A DNA stretch of 64,000 bases from Mucilaginibacter yixingensis (GCF_041080815.1 NZ_CP160205.1:4154001-4218000); one strand, 5' to 3'. Positions 8,534 through 17,718 are shown, counted from the first letter of the stretch. The notes: a model not told the origin generated them from the sequence alone. Translations and numbers: made by a program.

Positions 8534-9418
8534 TTAGTGAGCGGGCCAGGTATTCATACCACAGTTGGTTGGGCATGACTCACCGCCATCAAAATCATCC
8601 CCACGCCCTTTTTTGCTCTTGTAATAGCACTCATAGTAATCAGTATGCACATCGTTTACATTTTTTGTAGTTACTATAATAAAGTTATCGCGGTTTGCAC
8701 TGGTTTTGCCCAGATACACGCGGATGCCGTCTGCATCTACTTTTGCGGCAATGGCGGCATTCAGCTCGTTGTATAAATTGGCTATTATGCTTTTTGGATA
8801 CCACTCGCTGATGGTATTGATAGTGATGGTTGTTTTCATGAAGCTTTGTACATACGCATGCGCACTATCGCAAGAGAGATGATTGGTTAGCTCTAAACCG
8901 CAATCATCCGGTGGACATTGAAAATCAGGATTATAAAGGAAAGAGCCTTTGCCCGGCTCATATTCACCAGAATCGCGCGCAGCTTTGGTATGCACAAAAG
9001 CATCGTCGTAAACAAAATAGTCTTTATGCTCAAAGCCCGACACAGCCGAAGGACTGGTACCACCTTCTTGTGTGGCGGTAACAATAATGGTGTTTTTACC
9101 ATCCTTTAAACCGATGTAAAAGCGGATACCATCGGCATCAGGATTTTTATTGAACAACAGGTTGTATACATTATCTACCCAGGCCTTGCTTAACCAGAAA
9201 CTCAGGGTTTTTGATGTTGCGTTATAGTTCTCATTAAATTCAGCCGCCATAGAGTTTGCCTCTTTGGTGTCAAGTCCGTTAAGTGTGTAGGCGTCAGCCG
9301 GCATGGTGTCTTGCACTGCCAGGGAAGGCTTCTTGCTTTCAGCAGCTTTTTGTTTTGCAGGCTGGCTACAAGCTACGGCCAGTAAAGAAATACCTAATCC
9401 GATTAAGATTTTTTTCAT
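8534..9418 (-). CDS. Lipoprotein with two tandem copies of an unknown module
   Basis: The 294-residue protein starts with a lipoprotein signal (ISLLAVACSQ, lipidated C17). The mature part has two similar halves: VDNVYNLLFNKNPDADGIRF (81-100) plus YIG with IIVTATQ and CPPDDCG (168-174), and IIANLYNELNAAIAAKVDAD (211-230) plus GIRVYLG with FIIVTTK and CPTNCG (282-287). Each half ends in a CPxxCG-like or CPxxxCG-like cysteine pair. The cysteines may form disulfides in the periplasm or bind metal. I do not recognise the family. It is the first gene of a minus-strand run with the membrane protein, kinase and regulator, so it could be an envelope sensor or an output of that system. Confidence 0.7.
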   Translation of the reverse strand: MKKILIGLGISLLAVACSQPAKQKAAESKKPSLAVQDTMPADAYTLNGLDTKEANSMAAEFNENYNATSKTLSFWLSKAWVDNVYNLLFNKNPDADGIRFYIGLKDGKNTIIVTATQEGGTSPSAVSGFEHKDYFVYDDAFVHTKAARDSGEYEPGKGSFLYNPDFQCPPDDCGLELTNHLSCDSAHAYVQSFMKTTITINTISEWYPKSIIANLYNELNAAIAAKVDADGIRVYLGKTSANRDNFIIVTTKNVNDVHTDYYECYYKSKKGRGDDFDGGESCPTNCGMNTWPAH

Positions 9419-9910
9419 AAAAATGGTTTACGTTAAATAGTTTATTGATTTTGTTGCTAGTTTAGGTACAGACCAAAATTGGGGATAAGGCGCACGATAC
9501 ACAATTGACTTTTTACCCCTTTGTATACCGTAAAATTACCCTACGTTAAAAAGCATAGAAATATGGCTTGGATGTGCGGATGAAGGACATACTGCAACGC
9601 AGTATAGATGATAGATAATTGTGAGGACATGGAGCGCTGGTTTTGGTTGGTTGCGCATTGAGCAAGACTTGAGCCTTGCAGCGCAACTGTACGCTGATAA
9701 AAATAACAGGAATATTTGGATTGAGAAGACGCGTTTAGAAAATGTGACGAATACGTCTAAAAAGCAGAAAATCTACATCCTAAATTTTGCGATAGCTTTT
9801 TAACTATAAATAAAAAACAGTATACCAAGGCCTAATTCCAAAAAAACCATCAAGCATCTGTCATTATCTACTGATTATCCTTACCTTTGCGGCTCAAAAA
9901 TTACCTGCAC
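9419..9910. other. 492-bp spacer between divergent genes, with two hairpins
   Basis: The spacer lies between the lipoprotein start and purH. A 60-codon frame at 9621-9803 has no family features and is probably chance. ATACTG-caacg-CAGTAT (about 9590-9606) and a longer two-part stem, GTTGCGC (9650-9656) with GCGCAAC (9681-9687) enclosing GCAAG/CTTGC, could mark a small RNA or a decayed element. The 3' end carries the purH promoter box. Confidence 0.4.
9882..9889 (+). promoter_or_regulatory. purH promoter -7 element
   Basis: TACCTTTG matches the Bacteroidetes -7 consensus TAnnTTTG and ends 21 bp before the ATG. It overlaps an in-frame TTG at 9887, which shows that TTG cannot be the start. Confidence 0.75.
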
Positions 9911-11443
9911 ATGAGCCAGTCTGTTCAAATTAAAAACGCCTTAATATCTGTTTATTACAAGGATAACCTTGAGCCCATCATCCACGAACTGAATCGTCTT
10001 GGAGTAACTATTTACACCACCGGCGGTACCGAAGACTTTATTCGCGGCCTGGGGGTTGACGTAGTAAAAGTAGAAGATCTGACCTCTTACCCTTCTATTT
10101 TGGGCGGTCGCGTTAAAACGCTGCACCCAAAAGTATTTGGCGGCATACTGGCCCGTCGCAGCTTTGAGGGCGACCAGCAGCAGCTGGCACAGTACGAAAT
10201 TCCGGAGATTGACCTGGTAATCGTAGACCTTTATCCGTTTGAAGAAACCGTAAAATCTGGCGCAGGCCAGGACGATGTGATCGAGAAGATCGATATCGGC
10301 GGTATCTCATTGATCCGCGCTGCGGCTAAAAACTTTAAAGACGTAGTGATCCTTGCTTCTAAAGATGATTACACCGAACTGGAAACCATCCTGAAAGGGC
10401 AAAACGGATCTACCACTTTTGATCAGCGTAAACGTTTCGCTGCAAAAGCATTCAACATCTCATCAAACTATGATACCGCCATTTTCCAGTACTTTAACAC
10501 TGAAGAAGAGATCCCGGTATTTAAGCAAAGCATCCAGCATGCACGTGTATTGCGTTACGGCGAAAACCCTCACCAGAAAGGCGCTTTCTACGGCAACCTG
10601 GAAGCCATGTTTAACAACCTGAGCGAGAAAGGCAAAGAATTATCATACAACAACCTGGTAGACGTTGACGCGGCCGTTGCCCTGATTGACGAGTTTACCG
10701 AGCCTACCGTTGCTATATTGAAACACACCAACGCTTGTGGTGTAGCCAGCCGTTCTTTCATTAAAGAGGCATGGATTGATGCCCTGGCATGCGATCCGGT
10801 ATCTGCTTTTGGTGGCGTAATCATCACCAATACCGAAATTGACGCAGAGACCGCTGCTGAGATTGATAAACTGTTCTACGAAGTATTGATTGCACCGGCT
10901 TATACAGATGAAGCTCTTGCCATCCTTACCGCGCGTAAAGGCCGTATAGTATTGGTACGTCAGCCCGTTGAATTGCCGGGTAAACTGTTCAAAACCTTAT
11001 TGAACGGCGTTATTGAGCACGACAAAGACCAAACCATTGAAGGCCCGGCACAAATGACTCCGGTTACCGAGCGCCAGCCGAGCGAGCAGGAGTTGAAAGA
11101 CTTGTTCCTGGCTAATAAAATTACCAAGCACACCAAATCAAATGCCATTGTTCTGGTAAAAAACAACCAGATGCTGGCCAGCGGCGTGGGGCAGACTTCA
11201 CGTGTTGATGCTTTGAAACAAGCTATTGAGAAAGCAGCTCACTTTGGATTTGACATTAAAGGTGCGGTAATGGCTTCAGAAGCATTCTTCCCATTCCCAG
11301 ATTGTGTGGAGATTGCTGCAGACAATGGCATTGTTGCCGTATTACAGCCAGGCGGTTCTAAAAACGACCAGCTGTCTATCGACATGGCCAATCAAAAAGG
11401 TATCAGCATGGTAACTACCGGCGTGCGCCACTTTAAACATTAA
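9911..11443 (+). CDS. purH: Bifunctional AICAR formyltransferase / IMP cyclohydrolase
   Basis: The 510-residue enzyme catalyses the last two steps of de novo IMP synthesis: formylation of AICAR with 10-formyl-THF, then ring closure. The N-terminal MGS-like cyclohydrolase domain shows ALISVYYKD, TTGGTEDFI and LGGRVKTLHPKVFGG; the transformylase domain from about 195 shows LRYGENPHQKGAFYG, the AVALIDEFTEPTVAILKHTNACGVA stretch (split here only for reading) and the C-terminal VLQPGGSKND. Length is normal for the family. ATG 9911 is chosen because the earlier TTG lies inside the promoter box. It is the only purine gene here and is followed by a palindromic spacer. Confidence 0.97.
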   Translation: MSQSVQIKNALISVYYKDNLEPIIHELNRLGVTIYTTGGTEDFIRGLGVDVVKVEDLTSYPSILGGRVKTLHPKVFGGILARRSFEGDQQQLAQYEIPEIDLVIVDLYPFEETVKSGAGQDDVIEKIDIGGISLIRAAAKNFKDVVILASKDDYTELETILKGQNGSTTFDQRKRFAAKAFNISSNYDTAIFQYFNTEEEIPVFKQSIQHARVLRYGENPHQKGAFYGNLEAMFNNLSEKGKELSYNNLVDVDAAVALIDEFTEPTVAILKHTNACGVASRSFIKEAWIDALACDPVSAFGGVIITNTEIDAETAAEIDKLFYEVLIAPAYTDEALAILTARKGRIVLVRQPVELPGKLFKTLLNGVIEHDKDQTIEGPAQMTPVTERQPSEQELKDLFLANKITKHTKSNAIVLVKNNQMLASGVGQTSRVDALKQAIEKAAHFGFDIKGAVMASEAFFPFPDCVEIAADNGIVAVLQPGGSKNDQLSIDMANQKGISMVTTGVRHFKH

Positions 11444-11691
11444 CTGTTTTGAGTTGATTAGGTTGATTAAGTGATAGGTTGTCTAAGTTACTTTTAAGCT
11501 AAACTAAGCAAACCACTCACTTAATCAACCCTATAAACTTAATCAACTATAATTCAACAACCTAACCCACCTGCAGGCTTAAAAAATTGCCTGCGCGCAC
11601 GATTTTCAAGAATTTCGAGTTATTAATACTTAATTCGTCATCTATTCATGAAATTCATATCATTATTGATAAAATTCGTGCCTGATATTCT
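11444..11691. repeat. AT-rich palindromic spacer upstream of mreB
   Basis: GTTGATTAAGTGA (11462-11474) is perfectly inverted at 11517-11529, with further imperfect pairing outside, followed by GCAGGC (11573-11578) and GCCTGC (11589-11594). It belongs to the same family as the mreB/mreC spacer (GTTGATTAAG motif). The rest of the spacer shows no gene. Confidence 0.75.
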
Positions 11692-11699
11692 TAACTTTG
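11692..11699 (+). promoter_or_regulatory. mreB promoter -7 element
   Basis: TAACTTTG fits TAnnTTTG. It ends 25 bp before ATG 11725 and would give a leader of roughly 20 nt for the mre operon. Confidence 0.7.
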
Positions 11700-11724
11700 C
11701 AAACTTTATTTGAAACAGCGCCAC

Positions 11725-12747
11725 ATGGGTTTATTTAATTTTTTTACACAGGAAATAGCCATCGACCTGGGTACCGCAAATACCCTCATCATACATAACG
11801 ACAAAGTAGTGGTAGACGAGCCGTCTATCGTTGCTTTTGATCGAACCACTAACAAAGTAATTGCCATCGGTCGTCAGGCCATGCAGATGGAAGGTAAAAC
11901 GCACGAAAACATCCGTACCGTGCGCCCGCTGAAAGACGGTGTAATTGCCGACTTTAACGCGGCCGAGCACATGATTCGCGGTATGATCAAGATGATCAAC
12001 CAGGGTCGTGGCTGGTTTTTCCCTTCGCTGCGTATGGTTATCTGTATCCCTTCGGGCATTACCGAGGTAGAGAAACGCGCCGTGCGTGACAGTGCCGAGA
12101 TTGCCGGCGCCAAAGAGGTTTACCTCATCCATGAGCCAATGGCTGCCGCCGTAGGTATTGGTATTGACGTGGAAGAGCCGATGGGTAACATGATCATTGA
12201 TATAGGTGGTGGTACTACCGAGATTGCGGTTATTGCTCTGTCTGGTATCGTGTGCGACCAGTCTATCCGCGTTGCGGGTGATAACTTTGACTCTGACATT
12301 GTTCAGTACATCCGCCGCCAGCACAACATCATGATTGGCGACCGTACTGCCGAGAAGATCAAGATTGAGGTTGGTGCCGCATTGCCAGAACTGGCAGATC
12401 CTCCGGGCGATTTTGCCGTTCAAGGTCGTGACCTGATGACCGGTGTGCCAAAACAGATCACCGTATCATATACCGAGATTGCACACTGTCTGGATAAATC
12501 AATCTCTAAAATAGAAGAAGCTATTCTGAAAGCGCTGGAGATTACTCCGCCAGAGCTTTCTGCAGATATTTACCAAACCGGTATTTACTTAACCGGTGGC
12601 GGCGCTTTGCTGCGCGGCCTTGACAAGCGCGTTGCTGCCAAAACCAAACTACCTGTACACGTAGCCGAAGATCCGCTTCGCGCCGTTGTACGCGGTACCG
12701 GTACTGCCCTTAAAAATATTGGTAACTTTAAGTTCTTAATGCAGTAG
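11725..12747 (+). CDS. mreB: Rod shape-determining protein MreB
   Basis: The 340-residue actin homologue forms membrane-associated filaments that position the cell-wall elongation machinery. Actin-fold motifs are clear: phosphate 1 (IAIDLGTANT), connect 1 and phosphate 2 (IIDIGGGTTEIAVI), and the adenosine loop (LTGGGALLRGLD). The N terminus GLFNFFTQEIAIDLG is typical. I choose ATG 11725; an earlier in-frame TTG at 11710 is only about 10 bp after the -7 box. It heads mreB-mreC-mreD-mrdA-rodA, but a palindromic spacer of 123 bp separates it from mreC, so mreC may be expressed at another level. Confidence 0.97.
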   Translation: MGLFNFFTQEIAIDLGTANTLIIHNDKVVVDEPSIVAFDRTTNKVIAIGRQAMQMEGKTHENIRTVRPLKDGVIADFNAAEHMIRGMIKMINQGRGWFFPSLRMVICIPSGITEVEKRAVRDSAEIAGAKEVYLIHEPMAAAVGIGIDVEEPMGNMIIDIGGGTTEIAVIALSGIVCDQSIRVAGDNFDSDIVQYIRRQHNIMIGDRTAEKIKIEVGAALPELADPPGDFAVQGRDLMTGVPKQITVSYTEIAHCLDKSISKIEEAILKALEITPPELSADIYQTGIYLTGGGALLRGLDKRVAAKTKLPVHVAEDPLRAVVRGTGTALKNIGNFKFLMQ

Positions 12748-12870
12748 TTTTTGAGTGAGTGGTTGATTGGGTGAATGGTTGATTAAGTTGACGTTTAAAA
12801 AGCAATTACTTACTTAATCAATTTAATCCAACTTAATCAACCACTCTCATAATCAACCACTCACCAGCCA
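12748..12870. repeat. Nested double palindrome between mreB and mreC
   Basis: Inner arms TGGTTGATTAAGTTG (12776-12790) and its perfect complement (12829-12843) lie inside outer arms GTGAGTGGTTGATT (12755-12768) and its perfect complement (12851-12864). It fills the whole gap between two cotranscribed genes and would make a long mRNA hairpin. Confidence 0.85.
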
Positions 12871-13707
12871 ATGCGCAACCTCTGGATCTTCATTAGCAGA
12901 TACAATGCATTTTTTCTGTTCCTCATTTTTGAGGGGATCGGGTTGTTTATCTATGTCAAATACAATTCTTTTCAGCAGGCCACTTTCATCAACTCAGCCA
13001 ACCAGCTTACCGGTTATAGCTATGCACGTGTAAACGAACTGCAGAGCTATATCTCGCTGCGCGAAGAGAACGAAAAGCTTGCCAGCGCAAACGCCCAACT
13101 ACGCGGCGAACTAAAATCTGCCTTTTACATCGATACCCTGGGCAAGCGCAAGGTTAATGATACGGTGTATAAACAGCAGTACGTTTACATCCCGGCACGG
13201 GTAATTAACAACTCTATCAATCGCCGTAACAATTACCTCACTATTAATCGTGGTGGAGATGACGGTATTAAGAAAGGCCAGGGGGTAATCTGCGCGCAGG
13301 GTGTGGTTGGTATTGTAATGTTTGTGGGCCCGCACATGTCGGTAGTGCGCTCATTATTGCATAAAGACTCTAAGTTTAGTGCTATGCTGGCCAGCAACAA
13401 AGCCATTGGCTCTATGGTTTGGAGCGATGATCTGGACCCGCATAAGGGCCTGCTGCTGGATGTAACCAACAATATTAAACCGCACGTGGGCGAACTGGTG
13501 GTAACCTCGGGCTACTCCTTGTTCCCGGCCGGTATACCTTACGGTAAGGTGAGTAACACCCACGCCAAAGGCGGCGGCTTTTTCCTGAATATGGAGATTG
13601 CCCTGTCTGTAGATTTCAGCAAACTACAGTATGTTGACGTGGTCATAGACAAATTTGCAGAAGAACAAGCGGGACTGGAGGCTCAGGAGAAAAAAGATGA
13701 ACAGTAG
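12871..13707 (+). CDS. mreC: Rod shape-determining protein MreC
   Basis: The 278-residue protein has a short cytosolic start, one membrane helix (about 12-30), a coiled coil (about 50-85, ELQSYISLREENEKLASANAQL) and a periplasmic beta-barrel domain with RNNYLTINRGGDDGIKKGQGV and GELVVTSGYSLFPAGIPYG. It links MreB, MreD, PBP2 and RodA in the elongasome. The last 11 bp overlap mreD, so the two are translationally coupled. Confidence 0.95.
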   Translation: MRNLWIFISRYNAFFLFLIFEGIGLFIYVKYNSFQQATFINSANQLTGYSYARVNELQSYISLREENEKLASANAQLRGELKSAFYIDTLGKRKVNDTVYKQQYVYIPARVINNSINRRNNYLTINRGGDDGIKKGQGVICAQGVVGIVMFVGPHMSVVRSLLHKDSKFSAMLASNKAIGSMVWSDDLDPHKGLLLDVTNNIKPHVGELVVTSGYSLFPAGIPYGKVSNTHAKGGGFFLNMEIALSVDFSKLQYVDVVIDKFAEEQAGLEAQEKKDEQ

Positions 13708-14218
13708 AGCTATCATAGTTAACGTTTTGCGCTTTGTAGCGCTGGCCGCGCTGCAGGCTTTCCTGCTCAAAAACGTGGTGCTGTACAACCTGTCTGTACC
13801 CTACCCTTATATTCTGTTTATCCTGCTACTGCCGTTTGAAACACCTAACGTACTGCTGTTTCTGCTGGCATTTGTTATGGGTATTACCATTGATGCCTTT
13901 TATGATACGCCGGGCTTGCATGCCGCGGCCTGCGTGTTGCTGGCATTTGTGCGCATACAGTTTATTGGCATCACCGTACAAAAAGATGGGTTTGATAATG
14001 AGCCCGAACCTACCCTGAGCGTAATGGGCTTCCGGTGGTTTTTCACCTACGCATTGGTGCTAACGCTCATTCACCACTTCTTCCTGTTCAATCTCGAAGT
14101 TTTCCGCTTCTCTGAAATACAATATACCTTAACACGTTTTATCTTAAGTTCGGTTTTTACCGTATTTTTAATGCTGATTTCCGGTTTATTATTTTTCAGA
14201 AAGAGAGAACGTAAATAA
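13697..14218 (+). CDS. mreD: Rod shape-determining protein MreD
   Basis: The 173-residue membrane protein has about five or six helices, including YPYILFILLLPFETP, the typical MreD region. It acts in the inner membrane with MreC and PBP2. A longer frame from 13655 exists, but its first 14 residues are highly charged and lie in mreC; ATG 13697, preceded by AGGAG about 11 bp upstream, gives the normal hydrophobic start. The last base of its stop codon is the first base of the PBP2 ATG. Confidence 0.9.
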   Translation: MNSRAIIVNVLRFVALAALQAFLLKNVVLYNLSVPYPYILFILLLPFETPNVLLFLLAFVMGITIDAFYDTPGLHAAACVLLAFVRIQFIGITVQKDGFDNEPEPTLSVMGFRWFFTYALVLTLIHHFFLFNLEVFRFSEIQYTLTRFILSSVFTVFLMLISGLLFFRKRERK

Positions 14219-16191
14219 TGAATAGTTTTTTTGCCCGGCGATACGTTATTACCGGAATATTCATCACCCTTGCTTTTGTACTGCTGGCCAGGCTATTCTA
14301 TATCCAGATTATTGATGACCGGTACATGCTTTTCGCCAAAAACAACGTGGTGCGCACGCAAATCCAATATCCGGCGCGTGGCGTTATTCTGGACAGGAAC
14401 GGCAAGCTACTGGTAGACAATCAGCCGGTATATGATGTAATGGTTACCCCCAAAGCGGTAAAACCCTTTGATACCGTTGAGTTTTGTAAACTACTGGACA
14501 TTGACAAACCTACGTTTGACAAATACTTCGACAAGGCAGAGAAATACTCTCCTTCACAACGCTCTATTTTTCAGGGTCAGTTAGACTCTACCATCAACGC
14601 TAAACTGGGCGAACGTATAGCGGAGTTTCCGGGCTTTGAACTGGTGCTGCGTAGTGTGCGCAGTTATCCAGACTCCATCGCCGGTCAGTTTTTGGGCTAC
14701 ATTGGTCAGGCTAATGATGCCACCATCGCAAAATCTAACGGCTATTATCACCCGGGCGATTATGTGGGTATCAGCGGTGTAGAAAAATCATACGAGACCG
14801 AGTTACGTGGACAGCGAGGTGTACAAAACATACTTGTAGACTCGCGCGGTCGTGAAAAAGGACGATTTGCCAACGGCATGTATGATACAGCTGCAGTGGC
14901 CGGCGAACGTCTTAAATCATCGTTAGACAGCCGCATCCAGAAACTGGGCGAGCAACTGATGCGCAACAAAGTAGGCAGTATTGTAGCCATCGAACCATCA
15001 ACCGGCGAAATACTTTGCTTTGTAAGCAGTCCTACTTATAACCCTAACCTGATGGTGGGGCGCGAGCACGGTAACAATTATATGGACCTGCTTCGTAGCC
15101 CTAATAACCCCCTACTTGTCAGACCCATACAGGCGCGGTATCCGCCGGGCTCATCGTTCAAACCACTAAGCGCCCTGATTGCTTTGCAAGAAGGTGTAAT
15201 CACTCCGCAAACAACCTATAACTGTCCTGGGTATTATGTTGCCGGTAATCGCCGCGTTCCGTGTTTTCATAACGAGCGCCATGGTACCGTAAACCTGGCC
15301 AGCGCCGTAGCCGAATCATGCAACGGGTATTTTGATATGGTGTTTGAAAGATTAATCAACCGGACTGGCCCAAAAAACACAGATACCTCTTTTACTTCCT
15401 GGCGCACAAATGTGGCCAAGTTTGGTTTAGGCGCAAAGCTCGATCTGGACTTACCCGGCGAGACCGGCGGCTTATTGCCCAAAGCATCGCTGTATGATAA
15501 ATGGTATGGTCGTGGTGGCTGGCGTTCAAGCACAGTAATCTCTTTAGGTATTGGTCAGGGTGAGCTTGAAGCCACCCCACTACAGTTGGCCAATATTGAA
15601 GCTACTATTGCCAATCACGGTTTTTTCTACAAGCCCCACCTCATTAAAGCCATTGGTGAAAAGCAAGTGGTAAAAGCAGAATTTACACAAAAGAACTACG
15701 TGGGTATAGAACCACAATATTTTGAGCCGGTGATAGATGGGATGCAAGCCGTTGTTGATCGCGGTACAGCCGTGGGCTCGCGCATACCCGGCATTGTGAT
15801 GTGCGGCAAAACAGGTACGGCGCAGATAAGACATCAGGACAACTCGGTATTTGTGGCTTTTGCCCCGCGCGATAATCCTAAAATTGCCATTGCCGTGGTG
15901 GTAGAAGGCGGAGGACAAGGCGCACGCTGGGCCGCACCAATTGCCAGCTTTATTGTAGAGAAATATCTGCGCGATAGCATTACCCGCAGGCCATCTGGCA
16001 TCGAGCCTGGCTATTTTATGAATGCAAGCGTATTGCCCCAGCCAGCAAAACCCAAACCGGCGCCGGTAAAAGCCAAACCAGACAGCACTGCAAAACCTGC
16101 TCAGGCCGCATTAACAGCCGGCAAGCATAAAAAGAAAAAACAACCGGTAGTTTACGCCGCCGCCATTTTGAAAGGAGACGACGATGAGTAA
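14218..16191 (+). CDS. mrdA: Penicillin-binding protein 2 (elongation transpeptidase)
   Basis: The 657-residue class B PBP crosslinks peptidoglycan during side-wall growth, with RodA as its glycosyltransferase partner. It has an N-terminal membrane anchor (about 10-28), a pedestal domain and a transpeptidase domain with S312-x-x-K315 (SSFK), S367-x-N (SCN) and K531-T-G (CGKTGTAQ). The C-terminal about 60 residues are Pro/Ala/Lys-rich and end in a basic run, an extension outside the catalytic domain. It overlaps mreD by 1 bp and rodA by 8 bp. Confidence 0.96.
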   Translation: MNSFFARRYVITGIFITLAFVLLARLFYIQIIDDRYMLFAKNNVVRTQIQYPARGVILDRNGKLLVDNQPVYDVMVTPKAVKPFDTVEFCKLLDIDKPTFDKYFDKAEKYSPSQRSIFQGQLDSTINAKLGERIAEFPGFELVLRSVRSYPDSIAGQFLGYIGQANDATIAKSNGYYHPGDYVGISGVEKSYETELRGQRGVQNILVDSRGREKGRFANGMYDTAAVAGERLKSSLDSRIQKLGEQLMRNKVGSIVAIEPSTGEILCFVSSPTYNPNLMVGREHGNNYMDLLRSPNNPLLVRPIQARYPPGSSFKPLSALIALQEGVITPQTTYNCPGYYVAGNRRVPCFHNERHGTVNLASAVAESCNGYFDMVFERLINRTGPKNTDTSFTSWRTNVAKFGLGAKLDLDLPGETGGLLPKASLYDKWYGRGGWRSSTVISLGIGQGELEATPLQLANIEATIANHGFFYKPHLIKAIGEKQVVKAEFTQKNYVGIEPQYFEPVIDGMQAVVDRGTAVGSRIPGIVMCGKTGTAQIRHQDNSVFVAFAPRDNPKIAIAVVVEGGGQGARWAAPIASFIVEKYLRDSITRRPSGIEPGYFMNASVLPQPAKPKPAPVKAKPDSTAKPAQAALTAGKHKKKKQPVVYAAAILKGDDDE

Positions 16192-17458
16192 TCCACGCAG
16201 TCGCTTCTTTTATAATGTAGACTGGGTAACGGTTTGTATCTATCTTACGCTTTGCACCATCGGCTGGCTCAATATTCATGCTGCTGTTTTTAATCCAGAT
16301 CATCCCGGCTTTGCAGATCCTAGTACCAATTACGGCAAACAATTCATTTACATTTGCGCCGCCATTGTTATCGGGCTGATCATCCTGCTGCTGGAAAGTC
16401 GCTTTTTGAGTGCATTGGCGCCCAGTTTTTATGCCATAACGATATTACTATTGATGCTGGTATTGGCCATTGGCCACAACGTGGGCGGCAACCAGGCCTG
16501 GATTGATATAGGCGGCGGTTTCCGTTTGCAGCCCTCAGAGTTTGCTAAGTATACTACCTGCTTGTTGCTGGCGCGATACCTGAGCGGTACCAATGTTAAA
16601 ATAACCGAGCTAAAATCACTCCTTATTGCGGGCGGCATTATATTGCTCCCTATGCTGCTCATTAAAATGCAGCCGGATGATGGCTCTACCCTGGTATTTT
16701 GTTCGCTGATATTTGTGCTGTACCGTGAGGGGCTCTCGCCATATTTCCTCATTGTTGTCGGGCTCATGATCGCGTTGTTTATCCTCTCGCTAGTCGTTCC
16801 AAATCAGTGGTATTTAATTGGGGCAATTGCCGGACTGGGTGGCTTACTGGCTTATCTGTTCCGCCGCATGCGGGGCATGGCGCTCACCTTTGGCATAGGC
16901 ACGGCAATGTGTCTGGCTTTCGTATTTGTGGTGCGCCCGCTATATAACCACGGATTAAAATCGCACCAGAAAGAGCGTATTGATGTGGTGCTTGGCATTA
17001 CCCATGATACCAAACACGTAGGCTACAACCAAAACCAGTCAAAAATTGCTATTGGTTCAGGCCGGCTTTGGGGCAAGGGCTATATGCAGGGAACACAAAC
17101 CCGTTTCTCTTTTGTGCCCGAACAAAGTACCGACTTTATTTTCTGCACCGTTGGTGAAGAATGGGGTTTTGCCGGCTCTGTAGTATTAATAGGTTTATAC
17201 ATCTTCCTCCTCCTACGCATCATTATGATAGCCGAACGACAGCGGGCCAACTTCTCGCGTATCTATGCCTATGGCGTAGCCTCGGTCATCTTCTTCCACT
17301 TTTTCATCAACATCTCTATGACGGTTGGCTTTATGCCGGTAATCGGTATCCCGCTGCCGTTCATCAGCTATGGTGGTTCGTCCTTGTGGAGCTTTACTAT
17401 TCTGTTGTTTACCCTGCTCAAGCTGGATTCAAATAGAATGGGGGCGGTAGCGGCATAA
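16184..17458 (+). CDS. rodA: Peptidoglycan glycosyltransferase RodA (SEDS family)
   Basis: The 424-residue protein has about ten membrane helices. Family signs include GGNQAWIDIGGGFRLQPSEFAK, whose QPSEFAK is diagnostic, the catalytic-region aspartate stretch, and the C-terminal VGFMPVIGIPLPFISYGGSS. It polymerises lipid II into glycan strands in the elongasome with PBP2. The ATG lies inside the end of mrdA (8-bp overlap). It is the last gene of the mre cluster; a decayed palindromic spacer follows. Confidence 0.96.
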   Translation: MSNPRSRFFYNVDWVTVCIYLTLCTIGWLNIHAAVFNPDHPGFADPSTNYGKQFIYICAAIVIGLIILLLESRFLSALAPSFYAITILLLMLVLAIGHNVGGNQAWIDIGGGFRLQPSEFAKYTTCLLLARYLSGTNVKITELKSLLIAGGIILLPMLLIKMQPDDGSTLVFCSLIFVLYREGLSPYFLIVVGLMIALFILSLVVPNQWYLIGAIAGLGGLLAYLFRRMRGMALTFGIGTAMCLAFVFVVRPLYNHGLKSHQKERIDVVLGITHDTKHVGYNQNQSKIAIGSGRLWGKGYMQGTQTRFSFVPEQSTDFIFCTVGEEWGFAGSVVLIGLYIFLLLRIIMIAERQRANFSRIYAYGVASVIFFHFFINISMTVGFMPVIGIPLPFISYGGSSLWSFTILLFTLLKLDSNRMGAVAA

Positions 17459-17704
17459 CTGAACCAGGATTTTTTGCAGATAGTTGTCTTTAAGTGCTCA
17501 AGATGGCTGCGCCGTTAAACGAATTTTTAGAATTTTCAGGATACTGCCTTAAGGTATAATTTACCCACACGGAGCACTGAGTTTTACACGGCGAACACCA
17601 TGCACTGTATATGATCTTTCTGCGTGTTCTCTGTGATTTTTTCTTTGTGCTATTTGTGGTTGCTCAAATCTTGTTAATCCAAAAAATTCGTTTAATCTTG
17701 GTTC
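17459..17704. repeat. Imperfect long inverted spacer repeat (GAACCAGGATT family)
   Basis: The left part (GAACCAGGATT..., then a GAATTTTTAGAATT-like stretch) is imperfectly inverted at about 17665-17704 (...AATTCGTTTAATCTTGGTTC). An inner pair (ACACGGAGCACTGAG near 17565 and CTGCGTGTTCTCTGTG near 17620) is also inverted. The outer motif recurs at 25900-25955. It looks like a decayed mobile palindrome; no gene was found in it. Confidence 0.6.
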
Positions 17705-17718
17705 ATCAAAATCTTTCT

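Noticed and set aside
9621-9803. 60-codon frame before purH
   Set aside because: It has no family features, runs through hairpins and stops in AT-rich sequence; there is no promoter or ribosome site.
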